This document shows, in pieces, positions 30,906 through 43,646 of a DNA stretch of 64,000 bases. The position numbers and the translations under genes were made by a program. How positions within the stretch are numbered: position 1 is the stretch's first letter; each line of letters starts with the position of its first letter. The stretch comes from Diphasiastrum complanatum (lineage: Eukaryota > Streptophyta > Lycopodiopsida > Lycopodiales > Lycopodiaceae): positions 1 to 64,000 of the forward strand of contig MU832235.1 in the NCBI GenBank assembly GCA_029204225.1, written 5' to 3'. The notes under the pieces are model-generated. The model was not told the DNA's origin. It searched no databases and worked only from the letters and a program-made list of their open reading frames with translations.

Positions 30906-31986
30906 CTCGATTTGATCCAATATGGGGTTGAAAAATCTCTCTTTGATGGGATTGACATTGGATCGAAAAATAGGCTTGGGTAAAAAAAATTCGATCCTGA
31001 TTTTTTCGATCTTATGTACAAAAATTTGAGCCTTGTTCCTTCCTTCCTTTTTGTAGTTTTCAAGAATAGATATACATAGAATTTTCAGGTTGCTCATTAC
31101 CTAATGGAATTGGGCTTGAGCATAGAATTCCAACATGTATGCTTGCTCACGTGACGCTACCTAAGTTTTTTTGGGCTGAAGTTATACCTACTGTAGCCTA
31201 TATTTATAATAGATGCTTGACTAAAGACCTCTCAGACAAAACACCTTATGAAGCTCGGACAAGCTCCAAACCTTCATTATTGAACCTCAAAGTTTTTGGA
31301 TGTATTGTGTATGTGTAGATACCATGGGAGATGAGGAAAAAATTGGACTCCCATACTACTTCAGATAAAGCTTATAAGCTATATGATCCCGTTGTATCGA
31401 AGATATTCATGAGCCGAGATATCATCTTTATCGAGGATCATTTTATTGACCTCAAAGGCAAGGGCAAAAAACTCATATAGTTGAACTATGGAACACTCAT
31501 GTTTTTGATTCGACTATTTCTATCGAAGGCTCGAATACGTTGATAGTAGACAAAAAGCTTATCAATAGTAAATCAAAATAACAGTGCAGCTTAAGAACAA
31601 CAAGACCAAAGAAAGAATTATCAACCTCAATCCCAAAAGATCGACAAGAGATCGCAGACCACCTATAGGTATATCGGCGAATCTACTTGTTATCTCATTC
31701 AAGGGCTGACTACTGTTGAAAAAGCACTCATTCAGTCAGACTCTGATCTATGGAGAGAAGCTATGGATGGAGAACATCAAGAACTAGACTTGGACTATTG
31801 TCGAATTGCATGCAAGCAAAAATGTAGCTGATTGCAAATGGATATTCAAGATCAAATACAAAGCTGATGGAAGTCTCGATCAAAGGAAGCTTGACTTGTC
31901 ACACAAGGATTTTCCTAGATCCCGAATATCGACTATACTAAGACTTTCAATCGGGGAGTAAAACATTCTTCAACTAGAACTCTTCT

Positions 31987-32458
31987 AGTTGAAATTCTGT
32001 TAGGATCTAGTGCAATATGTAGATCATATCACACAATCACCATAGCCACTCCTCACAAGCTCTCAAAGATGGCACAACAAAAGTTAAGTCTATTATGAAG
32101 AAACATTGTACATATAGCAAAGCCCAAACTGCATGGGCTCAACATGTGTCACTAAACTGGCCTACCACCTGCCAAACTAGCGTTAGGCCCAATATGGCCA
32201 CATATACTGACAAACCCAGGACATGCCCCTGAGTATAGCATAAAGAACTCAAAATCACTGTACATGCTAATTTTTTCCTACGTGTGGCTACCCGGCTAAC
32301 CCAAGTAGCCGTTTACGGGATCAGTGCCCGATCAATATATCCTAACGGGTCACGTCCTGAACACAACCATATACAGTAAACCAAATAAATTGCTCACCAA
32401 TTACATCATCACATTTAGAGCTTATACTAATGAATCATATCAAAACTGATTTCTAACT
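31987..32458 (-). repeat. 3' LTR of the non-coding element
   Basis: On the element strand it begins AGTTAGAAATC and ends TTTCAACT. Its last 125 bp (plus-strand numbering 32,334-32,458) are repeated at 35,811-35,935. Confidence 0.75.
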
Positions 32459-35400
32459 CTCTCCCTTAAGCTCAAATGTGATAATAGTGAAAAACAATAT
32501 ATTGCAGCAGCGTCTGGAGTGTCCAGAAGATGTTATGCATATCACAACTACTATGTACTTGACTCACACTCAAGCACACCAACAAACCACCAAGTTTGAC
32601 TCATAAAGTATCATGTAAACACAATGCTCATACAAAGAGTCTACCATACTCTCAACCAACTGACTCATCCCCAATCCGACTTGAACACAAGTGGACCACA
32701 CGAGCGACATGGCTCAAACTGAGGAAATCCCACTACCACCATGAGACTTACATCCTCCATCTAGCTAGGCTGACATCCTATCAGACACTTACAAGCACAA
32801 ACCTGTAAAGCTAACATAAATGACCGACTGAGGCTCAAACTGAGGAAATCTTACTGCCACCATAAGATTGCACCCTCACCAGATAGACAGCTAGTAGACA
32901 ATGACAAGTCAATGAGCATAAAATGACTATTTTGTTTTACTGTAGCAAATGCACAACCACATAAAACTCCGACTCAGATCTAGACTCCCATGACAAGGCA
33001 ACATGCAAGCCCACACACACTCATGCAAACCAACACGAATGATAAAGTGTCAAATACATGACCAAGGCCTGTCCATAAGTGGTATCCTATCATATCAACA
33101 CCTGTGCCACTTGTAGATCCGCTGCTACACCACTGGTCACCAAATCAGATCTCCAATCATGGCCCGCACCTGTAACCAAGATGCCCTCACGTCCAAGCAT
33201 ATCCAGCTGTCCAATAGGTCCCGAAAGCTGATCCCCGTCCATTCCTCATGCTCCAAGCACAAGAGTCTACCAAGGACTCAACGAATGAATGTACAAAAAC
33301 CTCACCATAGGCTATACCTGAGTAGCTCGCCCACCTCCCAAAGATATTGATGATGATTATTGTCCTACATCCCATGTAGGTTCAACTTCCCATGTTTGAC
33401 GTTGCCAACTCTGATTTGACCAGTATATAGGCCTCCCACCAAGGAGCCTATCTCTCCACAACTGTATCCATCATAGCATCCAAGCCAAAGCAAATGCAAA
33501 CTAGATCCACTATCGTGATGAATAACTCACCCATGATCCATAGCATATCAGGTGGGATAGCTCCAGAACCCTGTACCTAGTACTATCTGATCACCAAGTA
33601 TCCATTACCCACTGATAGCTCCCCAAGAATCTGTCCACCTGTAGTGCAACTAGGCTCCAACTAGATCTAACCAAAAACTGCATCCTGCTTACCAAATAAT
33701 GATGGATAACAACAACATGTGAGCCAACCTGGAGACTACTATGCATATAACCATGCAGCTCACCTGATCACTCGCCAAAGTATCAACTGTCACTCCCTGA
33801 GCAACCATCTCCATCTCTGTTGGCTCACAACCATGGGCATGCTGGATCCACATCACTCCGTAATGCTCTCTATGCCCTCATGATATGTACCATCCTAGGT
33901 ACACTCCATGCCACCTACCTCCAAGTAAGCTTGACCCATCCCTAGGTCACCACATGATGCACCAGCCGAAGAACATCGTCCATACATCAAATGACATATC
34001 ATACCTCAGCAACTATAGCATCTCTCTGAGTGCCACCCCAATGGACTCATCATCCACATACTATGCTCACCTGATGTCTCCGATCTTGGTCACCATCCTG
34101 CTAGACAAGCCGAACTCCAAAGCATCACCTGCTCCACTTGGCTCCTAGCATCTGCTCGCTCTCCTTGGCTATGTGCCACCCAACACCAAGCACAAGCATA
34201 TCCATGAGTCACCGCTCACGGGATCTCGAGACTACTGTCTCCCTGATCATACTCAGGTATATGGCTCTGAATGACTTCCTCTAGGCTTATCGCTGATCTC
34301 ACCACCTGAGAATCTGTACCATGGAAATTCCAACACCTATGCCAAGCCTAGACTCCTACAAATACAGCCAAATGCATGAAAGCTATAGGTAGCATATCCA
34401 TGCCCATGATGGTAGATGCCTTTCCATCGATGCCAATGTCAATGTCTGGCTCCCTGTTGTAATGCCAACCTGTACTCCCAAATGAGCACACCATGAAGTC
34501 CAAACCATCAATGTCCCCTGCAATAGATTGTTAGCAAAACACTCATCACAGTGTTTTCCCTCCGATCACACCCCCTGCGATCTCCATCAGCTCTCCAACA
34601 TAGAGCTGGCTCACAAAGCTTCATGCTTTGTCCATTTGTGTTTGCAGCTTTCTGATTCCATCACGAATCCCACCTGTAAGTCATGTCCATGCCAATGACT
34701 CAAGTCCAATATGAAATAGCTGCCCCCTGATGATCATCCCATGTCATCCTACAGTGCTATCTCTACCAGGTATTCCAATGCCATCCTTGATCACAAAGAT
34801 CTGAGCATCTACCTTGTAGTGCCCACCCGTATTCCCCCAAGCAAGCTTCAAAGTTGCGCCTGTGAATGATTCCAAACCATTCCCTAAGAATACACTGAGA
34901 TGTGAACTCCAAAGCCACCATCAAGTCCCTCATATGACTGTGCATGCCAATATCCATCCAAGTGAACATGTGAGATCTTCTATGGCCCAAACCAAACGAT
35001 CTACACCATGTCATCGCTGGAATATGCATCCCTCAGGCAATCTTGATATGGCAAATTGACTTGACTTATCCAATCTGGTAGTTGAAGTGTATCTCCTCGA
35101 TGACAAACCTGATACACTACTCCACATCTAAAATGACTTGATCAAAATTGACTTACTGACTGCAAAACCGCAACACTCACCACTCGCTAAGAGCATCCAA
35201 AGTGTGATTATTGACCCGTTCTTCATCCTCTGCGTGTCCCACACACAACTCATCCAATGCAAGTCCGCTATCTTGCCCAATGGCTTCCAACTGGCACCAC
35301 CTCGCACTTCCATCACCTGTGACCACCAAAATGTGTGTACCTCCAAGATAGCCTATATTTTCCTCCGAACGAAAAATTTCCAAGCTACAGATGCATGTGT

Positions 35401-35810
35401 CAATGCAGCTATCACATGACTCGACAATGCCACTGCCGATCATGCCTGTGAGAGCGTTCCCCCAAAATGCCACTTGATGTTGGTTGGTTCGAACCCCAAA
35501 AGTTGAACCTGATCACAAGAATTTCCATCGCCAAAACTGGCTTTCTCCACACAATTCTGCTACCATTCGCTCCCATACTGCATTTATCGCCTCCAAACAC
35601 CTTGTTACCTTGTCAAGAGTAAATAATAATGATTTCGAAGAGATAATGCCTCATTGTACCGTCCTGTAGCAGGTTTCACCATCCAAAAATCGTCTGAAAT
35701 TTGGTCCTACGGTACCCAAATGGCGAATGTAGCCCATCACTAGGTCACCCGCACTCTGCTTGATAGAATGGTGATGAAAACTCCTCGAAACACATTTCTC
35801 CCTACTATCT

Positions 35811-35935
35811 AATATATCCTAACGGGTCACGTCCCGAACACAACCATATACAGTAAACCAAACAAACTGTACACCAATTACATCATCACACTTAGAGCTT
35901 ATACTAATGAATCAGATCAAAACTGATTTCTAACT
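35811..35935 (-). repeat. Truncated 5' LTR of the non-coding element
   Basis: About 125 bp are nearly identical to 32,334-32,458. Homology stops abruptly at 35,811, so most of this LTR and the adjoining primer site are missing. Confidence 0.8.
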
Positions 35936-36120
35936 CTTCTATCATATGATGTTGTAGTGAATCTGGAGATATATCAGATGGATGTACAAACAACCTATCT
36001 AAATGGAGTTATCGAGAAAGGAAACAATGTGGTACGAAACTTACTATCAAACATTTGTCTAAAATAGTATGCTCCGACAATTGTCTTTTGTAATAATCAA
36101 AGTGTTATTGCTTTATTTGC

Positions 36121-37554
36121 CAAACACCTCTTTGTTGGGAACTTTGCTTCTGAAATAGTGATACTTTATCTCAATGTGCTTACTCCTGGAACGACTTTTA
36201 TTGCTTACTTTCTGAATCAATTAATTGTATTATTGCGTTCAAATTAATGTCAATGTGAATGTGCGCTACTTTGTTTTATCGTTCTATCTAATGCTACTCT
36301 CTTACAAATTTGTCTAGACTGTCTGCCGCTTTCACAACTAATTGTCTTTAGACTTTGTGTTTGTTAACGTAATCGACCCTATCAAGTAGAATAAAGTTAG
36401 AATCTTTGCTTCGATTCGATAGGCGTAGCACATGCATCGAGGGATTTGTTGGAGCCATGTCTTTCTCATTTGCTCGATCGGTTGTTGCTGATGTTTCTAG
36501 TTCCTCTTATGCCCCATTCGATGATTTAATGTTGGATGGTTTACCATCTTATTCTTGATTAGTGCTTTCACAAGAGTGACATCCTTACAAAGATGTGCTA
36601 GTGAGGTATAGGATAACCTTTATCGACTGTTTATTCTTTTTATAAACTTTCACAGAGCCCTCATTGAGTTTTAAAATACAAAAATTGTCCATCTATAAGA
36701 GCTGCAAATTTTATAAGAAGCATAGCAACATTCGTGAGTGTTGTTTCAACTCAAAGCAAATTTGCATTTTGAGGTAACCTTTGTCACCCAATTAAAATCC
36801 TTGCAAACTATCCAAAACATTGTAGGAACCTTCATAGAGATCATTGCAATTAAGATTCACTAAGATTTCTCACATACCAAAGGGCATATGTTTTTGACAA
36901 AGAAATGAATAAATGTTAAGATAATGGTATTATTTGCTAAGAACTTGACTTGTCCATCGCTCATCCAATTGTACATAGGTCACACCATTTTACATTAGGG
37001 TCAACCTATATCCTTGTGTTTGGGCATTACCGGGGATGTCCCAGACCCCACCCACACTTGGCTCCATTGTTGCCAGTTGTCACTTCTTATTATTACCATC
37101 CATGACACTACATCATCCACTTTTTGTGATCATCTCCATTTGAATCGATGAAATCATCCATCTATCATTGTTAGAATTCATCCAATAATGCAATTTAGCA
37201 TTTGTTCTTGCATCCATTATCATACTTTTGTAGGCAATTATAGCAATTTTTGGATTGGGAACCCTCTTAGAGATTAATGGGACATAACAAATGTTTAGAC
37301 GACATCATATCCACCAAACTAGTTCTAAATTTGCTACAATGCAAAACTAACACTAGCATGCAAAAACCATGATGCCTAATTGCAACTAAAAAAATGAGAA
37401 AGAAATGCTAACAAGTTAGGCGAGAGTGATTCACTCAAGGGGGTAAAAAATTGTTGTGGGCTACGAATTTGACAGTCATAGCTTGCCAGTAGGTTGCTTG
37501 TTATGCTTGGTTTCATTTCCAAGGGAGTGATACCTTGACTTTGACTTGCTAGCA
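36121..37554. other. No gene seen
   Basis: The region is AT-rich sequence after the Copia remnant. Short frames only; no family was recognised. Confidence 0.45.
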
Positions 37555-37765
<211 letters not shown>

Positions 37766-38891
37766 TGATAGAGTTTTATTAGATGAGAAGAATATGATAT
37801 ATTAAAATGAAAATGGTCTTCTTTTACAGAGTCGAGAGGTGGATCTCCTTTTCCCTTATTGGCTACTCTAATTTGGCAAGGATTCTAATAGACAAACCAC
37901 GTAGAAATGGTACTCTTGTACCTTGATATTTTCAAAAAGAAAGTGCTTTTGTAGATAAACACAACAATGTCTACGATTCTCAAAATCACAAATCATAATT
38001 GAGGAGCTTCATCAATACGATGCCTTTTCAGTTCAACGAACATATGCACTAGCTTCTTCATTGACAACAATAATAGAACGTAACTCATTCCCCTTGCAAA
38101 TGTTAATTCTATACGTGATGAATCTTCTATTGATGATAGATACAAACATGAAAGCACCTAAGTATGTCTCACACCCTCGCCCTAGCTTGATAGTGTTAGA
38201 CCTTACTTTGGGTTAGTGAATATAGAAATTATCATAGTCGTTTATTGGAATAAGGATGGAACTATGCTCCACCATAAGTTGAGTCAAAAGTCATTTGTAA
38301 CATATAGAATCTGAAAATAAAAAGTGTCATAATAATCTTCTTAATAATCGACACTAGTTATTCATGAAAGTGATTCGAGTTGTCTTAAGAAACGACACTA
38401 TTTGTTTCTTGACTACAATTACTTTCCCTAAAAAATTGACTAGACAAATCGGTAGAGAAGCTGATATAACGGGTTGTGTTGTACTGAATGATCATCACAT
38501 GATCCAATTTGTCTTTTGATAAATTTTCTTGGTTTTTTCTTGATAGTTCGTGTTGAATCTCCCATTCACTGTGCAAGCAAATTAGGTGATCTGTGTCCAT
38601 TGTTGGTTGGATATCATTTGGTGAATTGAGAATTTCATTATTTAACAATGTCTTTATTTGTTGAATAGCTCTTAATTTGTATAATTAAGCATTTCAGTTT
38701 TGCAGTATAATTTTTCTTACAACAGCACAATTATCTTTTGCTTGTCAACACTTTGATTGTGATTAATTGTTTGCTATGTTACAAGTCTTGTAAGGGCCAA
38801 GTGGTTAGGAGCTTTTGGTAACATAATAACATCATCATCCAAAGTATAGAGTTTGAGATTATTTGGCATATCATGCTCTGTACTACATGTA

Positions 38892-38892
38892 T

Positions 38893-38981
<89 letters not shown>
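38892..38981. repeat. Compound microsatellite (TG)n then (GA)n
   Basis: TG units run from 38,892 to 38,917, then GA units to 38,981, in the same order as the array at 37,555. Confidence 0.97.
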
Positions 38982-38983
<2 letters not shown>

Positions 38984-39166
38984 GTTATTGAGCCCAATTC
39001 CTAGGTCATAGTTTGGAATCGAATGTAAGGTTAGCCAGAATAAACTTTTTGGTGGTGGTGGCAATGCTAGAAAGTGGGTTCTCTGGGAGTGCCATGATCA
39101 TGCTAGAATGTTGGAGCATGTAAGGCTAATGTAGAGTGATAGTCATTGGCCCTCTAGTGTGTGAGT

Positions 39167-39170
<4 letters not shown>

Positions 39171-39223
<53 letters not shown>
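39171..39223. repeat. (AG)n microsatellite upstream of CURT1
   Basis: About 53 bp of pure AG lie some 415 bp before the CURT1 start codon. GA-rich tracts in plant promoters can bind BPC/GAGA-binding factors; whether this one matters is unknown. Confidence 0.95.
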
Positions 39224-39226
<3 letters not shown>

Positions 39227-39395
39227 GGTGGGCCACAAAAACAAGACAACAAGGGAATTATCCACTCCTCCCCCTCCCTCCTCTCTTCTCTTTATTCATT
39301 GGCCATTGAGCATATCTCCCCTCTCTCAACGCTACCGTCTACACCACCTCCAATTATCCCACCACCGCTGGATGCCCCATCCAGCATTAGATCTT

Positions 39396-39452
39396 GCCAC
39401 GTCCCCTTCAACAACCATCAGATGCCTGAAACGTGGCATCCTGAGACGTGGC
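39396..39452. promoter_or_regulatory. Three ACGTGGC boxes upstream of CURT1
   Basis: The heptamer ACGTGGC occurs at 39,431-39,437 and 39,446-39,452, and on the minus strand at 39,396-39,402. ACGT-core sites of this kind are bound by bZIP factors and are common in light- or ABA-responsive plant promoters. They lie about 190-245 bp before the ATG, so they could be in the promoter or the 5' UTR. Confidence 0.5.
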
Positions 39453-39510
39453 TGCCATCCATACAACCCCAAGTTCTTCCCCTCCCCCTTCCTTCTCTCT
39501 GTCTCTCTCT

Positions 39511-39611
39511 GTCTCGGTCTCGGTCTCGGTCTCGCTCGCAAGCTATCTATCTGTCCGTGTTTCTTTCTTCCTTCTTTTTGTCTGTGCTGCTGCTGCTGCT
39601 GCTGCTGCTGC
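39511..39611 (+). repeat. Short repeats in the CURT1 5' leader
   Basis: Four perfect GTCTCG hexamers at 39,511-39,534 are followed by about eight and two-thirds GCT units at 39,586-39,611, ending 27 bp before the start codon. Both lie in the presumed 5' UTR and may vary in length between individuals. Confidence 0.9.
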
Positions 39612-39638
39612 GAAGCTTTTCATCTTCCGTGTGCGTTA

Positions 39639-42600
39639 ATGGCGTCTGGATTGACCTGCGTTCTGCCTTCCTCAATTCTTCATGTGGGCAGCACCTGCTC
39701 ATCACCAGACTCCTCGATCTCTAGAGCCACAGGAATTCCCGCTGCCGCATCATCTGCAGCAGGCACTGTACCTGCTGTTCCTAGATCCGCTTTGCAGCAG
39801 TATGGCTCTGTTACGTCTGGCTTTCGGGGTTGGAGTCCACTCTTGACCCACAATGTGGCTACAATTATCAAAGGTGTGGGCTTCCCCTACGCTTTCATAT
39901 ATGCATTCACTTCGATTTTTTCGATCTCTTGTGTGACTTCATTTGTGCAGCTGACCCTGGAATCTAGTAGATGAAAGGAAGCCGTCACCAACGACCAATT
40001 GTTGGAGGACACATTCATTAGAATGTTTTTGTTTGTTTGAAGCTATTCTATCCATTTTGATCTTGTATGGCAATGAGAATGGAAGTGGGGATTCATTCAG
40101 AGATAAAGCACATTTTCGATTACACAACACTATATAATGGCAGATATTTTTGTTTCTTAGTTGTGAAAGTAACTCTTTAGCTGCAGCGCTTTCTCTCCTT
40201 TTTGGGTTGTTTGATTGGTAGACTTCGCAATGCTATGCAGTGTTGTCTTTGTCCAAAAACCCTCTACCGAAACGTACAGTGTTCAATTATATACACCCAA
40301 ACATTATATGTCAGCCGAAAGGAGTCTTGTATACTTGGTAAAACCAGGGTTCGTGCCTCTTAAAAGCAACCAATCTGCAAAAACATAAGCAGGTTTCAAG
40401 GCTGAGGGGATGTGGGTGCATGGAGTTAGGGTCTATTGTGAGTGATGCAGACCTTAATGTTGCTATACACTTCATGTGGTTGAGAATTTTGTGACAATGA
40501 TTGTGCTTGAAGTCCTGAGTAAGCTCTAAAGAGTTAGGGTCTATTGTGAGTAATGCAGACCTTAATGTTGCTATACACTTCGTGTGGTTGAGAATTTTTT
40601 GACAATGACTGTGCTTGAAGGCCTGAGTAAGCTCCAAAGCACCTCTTTCTGTAGTTGCAATTTCAGTTCTACATAGACATTGTATCTCAGTTTCACAGGT
40701 TCCCTGCTGCCTGCATTTAAACCTATTTTTATATAAATTTCCTACTAACAACGTAAGCCTGAGGGATGTTGAATCTCTCATTCATAAATTTTTCTGTTTT
40801 TTTTAAGTAGGAGCCACATTATGTAATTGTTCTAAATCAGACAAACTTTTCATGGAACTTTGGTACTGTTCCAATTTTGATACAACATCGCTGTTGAACT
40901 TGATTTGAGAAGACGTAAGAAACTGTTGCTTTTTACCTAGGTCCTGACTAGATAGGGTTGTCAAAATAGTGACTTAGTCAAGTCTTTTGAATGCGGCTAC
41001 TCATAGCTTGATTATGTAGAACTTCACTGCTAGACTTGTGCTTTTATGTTTTTTCTGCTCTTACACATGCCACTCAGTTTAGCTTAAATACAAACAATGC
41101 AATAGTGGGTTGTGTAAGAGCAGGATTCCTAGTAGATTCAAATGAAAGGTTTGGCAAAATTGTTAGGTTAGCACTCTAATTTCTTGTTTAGAACTTAGTG
41201 GACATGTCACCTCAACAATTTAGTGACCTCACACTTGTGACTCTGTATAGCATAGAAAAAAAAGCATAGGTGCATGGACTTTATGCTCTTTTCATTTTTG
41301 TAATTACAAATGTTTCATGCAGGTTCAAAGAGAAGTGCCAAAATTGTAGTCATGGCAACAGGGGAATCGGAATCTTCCAATCCTGTTGCAAGTTTGTTTG
41401 AAGGTCTTCAAGAAGCGGTACCATAGCTTACCACTATCCCATAAGCTTTCAAGCTTAGTGGAGCTTTGAGACTTTCCTGGCAAATTGTTAAAATTGTAAA
41501 TACAGTGTATTAGACTGTTTTGTTTCAGCTATTTGGATGCTATTTCTGATTATGAGAGGGAGCAGATGAGCAAATCTCTGAAAGTTGTTGTCTGCTATGT
41601 GACATGTGTTTGTGGGCTTGTCATAGTGGGAGAAAACAGATGATAAGCTTGCAATTGGTGGTCTAGGAGCAGCTGCATTGGTTATCCTCTGGGCATCAAC
41701 AGGACTCATCTCAGTAAGTCTCTAAATCTTTCTTTGGATAACATAAAAGTTTTTTGAATGTAGTAAACAATCATAGTTGCATATCTTCAGGAATGAAAGT
41801 CTACTTGCTGTGATGAATCGTCTGGCCTTTATCAGAATTAGAGAATGCTATCACATATTTGAAATCCAATCGTCAGTCTTCTACCTTCTATCATGTTCAG
41901 TTGTATTTTAAATTACTTCAAAGAGAGGCTTTATCTTCAATTTGAGAGACGAAGGTTTTAAGGTTACATCTTCATTAGCATTGAGTAACTCACAACCTGG
42001 TTGTGGTTAGGTACATTGTTCAATTCAATTGTTCAGTCACTTCCAAGTTTCAAGTACTATGATTCCTAAGGATGCTATAATTCAGTGTTTTTAAATCAAC
42101 AATCGACTAAAATTGTTTAAAGTTTGATGGCTGTAGTTGTGATTACTTTCTCCTGTAAGTTTTTGGGTTTGAGATGGAGGTTTTTCCCAGGTTGGTTCTT
42201 TTGTGATCTGATAGAAACCTCAGTCGCTGCCTAAGCTTGAATATGTGAAGACTTCACTTACCTATAATTGAAGCATTTTGGGCTGGGGGCTCATTTAGGT
42301 AGATTTAAGCCAATATTCATTCATCTACATATGACTTTTAGGTTGACCATGTCACTAAAGGATGTACTTCTCTTTGTAACATTTTTTGTTCTCAGCTCAT
42401 TGAACCTGATCTCTTATTTTGGGTGGTCCTATACCATGGGATGTTTCCCACTTAGCATTAGATTGTGTGACCTCTTGGAAAACTTTCAACTAGCTGCTGT
42501 GGCAGTGGGCGACTTGGTTTGTTTTTTAAGCTTTATAGCTTTGTAATTTTGCACCAAAAGCAGCATTTGAGGCTAGTATGATCCTTAAAATTGGATAGGG

Positions 42601-43646
42601 ACGGATATGGTAAGAAAGCAGCTGCGCACTCCGGGTCATCTCATGCTATCTGGCTGTGTGAAGAAAGTTATAAGAAGATGATTGGGAGTTACAAACAGGG
42701 GGTCAGCCGCTGGTCAATCATTGAGTGTCCATTGATACTGTTAATGGACAAACTCAGACCATACCTGCTTTGTTCTTACCAGCTATCTTCAAGGCTTCTG
42801 TGTTTATCATATTCTTCTACTCTTCTCAAAAATTGTAATTTGGAAACATGCTCTTGTATTTTTCCTTTCACTGCCACTTTGTTTCTCCGTCATGTGAATT
42901 ATAGACTAACTGTGAAGTTCATCAGACCTTCAAATAGTCACAGAGTTGATGTAATGAAGTCCAGGTATAAAAATCATGTGTAGTTACAGATAATGCATTT
43001 CCAGGTTATTTGGGGTTGGAAGTTATTGGGACGTGACCTGGATCCGAAAATTGTGCTCCTATGCCCCAGCCATATACTTTTCCTTATGTTAGTCATGTGC
43101 TGTGTTTGCAGGCTATAGATAAACTTCCCTTGCTGCCAGCATTTTTTGAGTTTGTCGGGATTCTCTTCACCGGGGTAAGTCAAGCTTATAGAAAGCATAT
43201 ACTCTGTTCAAATTTTGTTCACCAAAAGTTTTAATACTTCACAACATTCACCAAAAGTTTTAATACTTCACAACAGAAAATGTACAGGAACAGTTTGAAT
43301 ATTATATCCCTTAGTACTATTTATCTTCTATCATGAAAGCAGCAACTAAACTTTCATTTGTTTTGCTCATGTGGTGTTTTTGCAACAATTGCGGTACTGA
43401 GTGTTTATACACCTCGTTAGCAAATTCTGAGTCTTTTACAAAAATGCATGGGTTTATTGCAGTGGTTTGTGTACAGGTATCTGCTATTCAAGCCTGACAG
43501 GTTAGTTGAGGCTTTTGATGTAACTTGCTCTCGATTTAAACTTGTGTGCCACCCTTGTCTTATAAATATGCACGGATGTTTGTCCCTCCAGGGAGGAGTT
43601 GGTGAAGAAAATTGAGATTGCCAAAGAGAAAATTACAGGCCAGTAG
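39639..43646 (+). CDS. CURT1: CURT1 family protein (curvature thylakoid 1), six exons
   Basis: CURT1 proteins oligomerise in grana margins and bend thylakoid membranes. Exons: 39,639-39,873; 41,323-41,417; 41,627-41,713; 43,112-43,174; 43,463-43,500; 43,592-43,646. All borders are GT-AG, phases fit, and the joined frame is 190 codons, within the family's usual size. Residues 1 to about 90 are Ser/Ala-rich and lack acidic residues at the start, as in a chloroplast transit peptide. WEKTDDKLAIGGLG begins exon 3. Membrane helix 1 is LGAAALVILWASTGLIS. AIDKLPLLPAFFEFVGI and GWFVYRYLLFKPD form helix 2, and KKIEIAKEKI is the amphipathic C-terminus. The core is closest to the CURT1B/CURT1C types from memory; the paralogue is not resolved. 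No lesion was seen, so this is a probable functional gene. Confidence 0.93.
40423..40638. repeat. Tandem duplication 2 x 108 bp in CURT1 intron 1
   Basis: Units 40,423-40,530 and 40,531-40,638 abut and differ at only a handful of positions. They carry no coding signal. Intron 1 is 1,449 bp. Confidence 0.92.
43218..43275. repeat. Tandem duplication 2 x 29 bp in CURT1 intron 4
   Basis: The unit TTCACCAAAAGTTTTAATAC plus nine bases occurs at 43,218-43,246 and again at 43,247-43,275 without a gap. Confidence 0.92.

Larger units (their letters stand above)
31982..35940 (-). mobile_element. Non-coding LTR element (LARD-like) nested in Copia RT
   Basis: The element at 31,987-35,935 is flanked by CTTCT at 31,982-31,986 and 35,936-35,940. 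The left LTR (31,987-32,458) is about 472 bp and ends TTTCTAACT. A purine tract, TTAAGGGAGAG on the minus strand, adjoins it, so the element reads leftward. The right LTR survives only as about 125 bp (35,811-35,935), closely matching 32,334-32,458. LTR ends are AGTT...AACT. The 3.3-kb interior has no recognisable gag or pol on either strand, as in large retrotransposon derivatives (LARDs) mobilised by other elements. No primer site remains, presumably lost with the deleted LTR part. Confidence 0.8.
31095..36120 (+). pseudogene. Ty1/Copia remnant (integrase, RT, RNase H) split by another element
   Basis: The end of the integrase region gives AVAYIYNRCLTKDLSDKTPY and LKVFGCIVYV (31,190-31,310), then KAYKLYDPVVSKIFMSRDII. 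RT starts near 31,750 with REAMDGEHQE and CKWIFKIKYKADGS. At 31,987 a 3.95-kb element interrupts it. From 35,941 the RT continues in frame (RTLL then SYDVVVNLEIYQMDVQTTYL). An RNase H piece VFCNNQSVIALF lies near 36,073. Multiple stops make it a fossil. Its LTRs were not found. Confidence 0.82.

Noticed and set aside
35480-35500. GGTTCGAACC resembling a tRNA T-arm
   Set aside because: No acceptor stem, anticodon arm or D-arm could be placed around it, and it lies inside a retroelement. No tRNA gene is supported in the window.
33000-35500. Search for gag or pol in the interior of the 31,987-35,935 element
   Set aside because: Frames are under 100 codons on both strands and show no zinc knuckle, protease, RT or integrase motif.
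39228-39974. Plus-strand frame of 248 codons covering the CURT1 5' leader
   Set aside because: It is the CURT1 frame extended upstream through a CT-rich leader and downstream past the splice donor at 39,873. The family start and transit peptide fit the ATG at 39,639.
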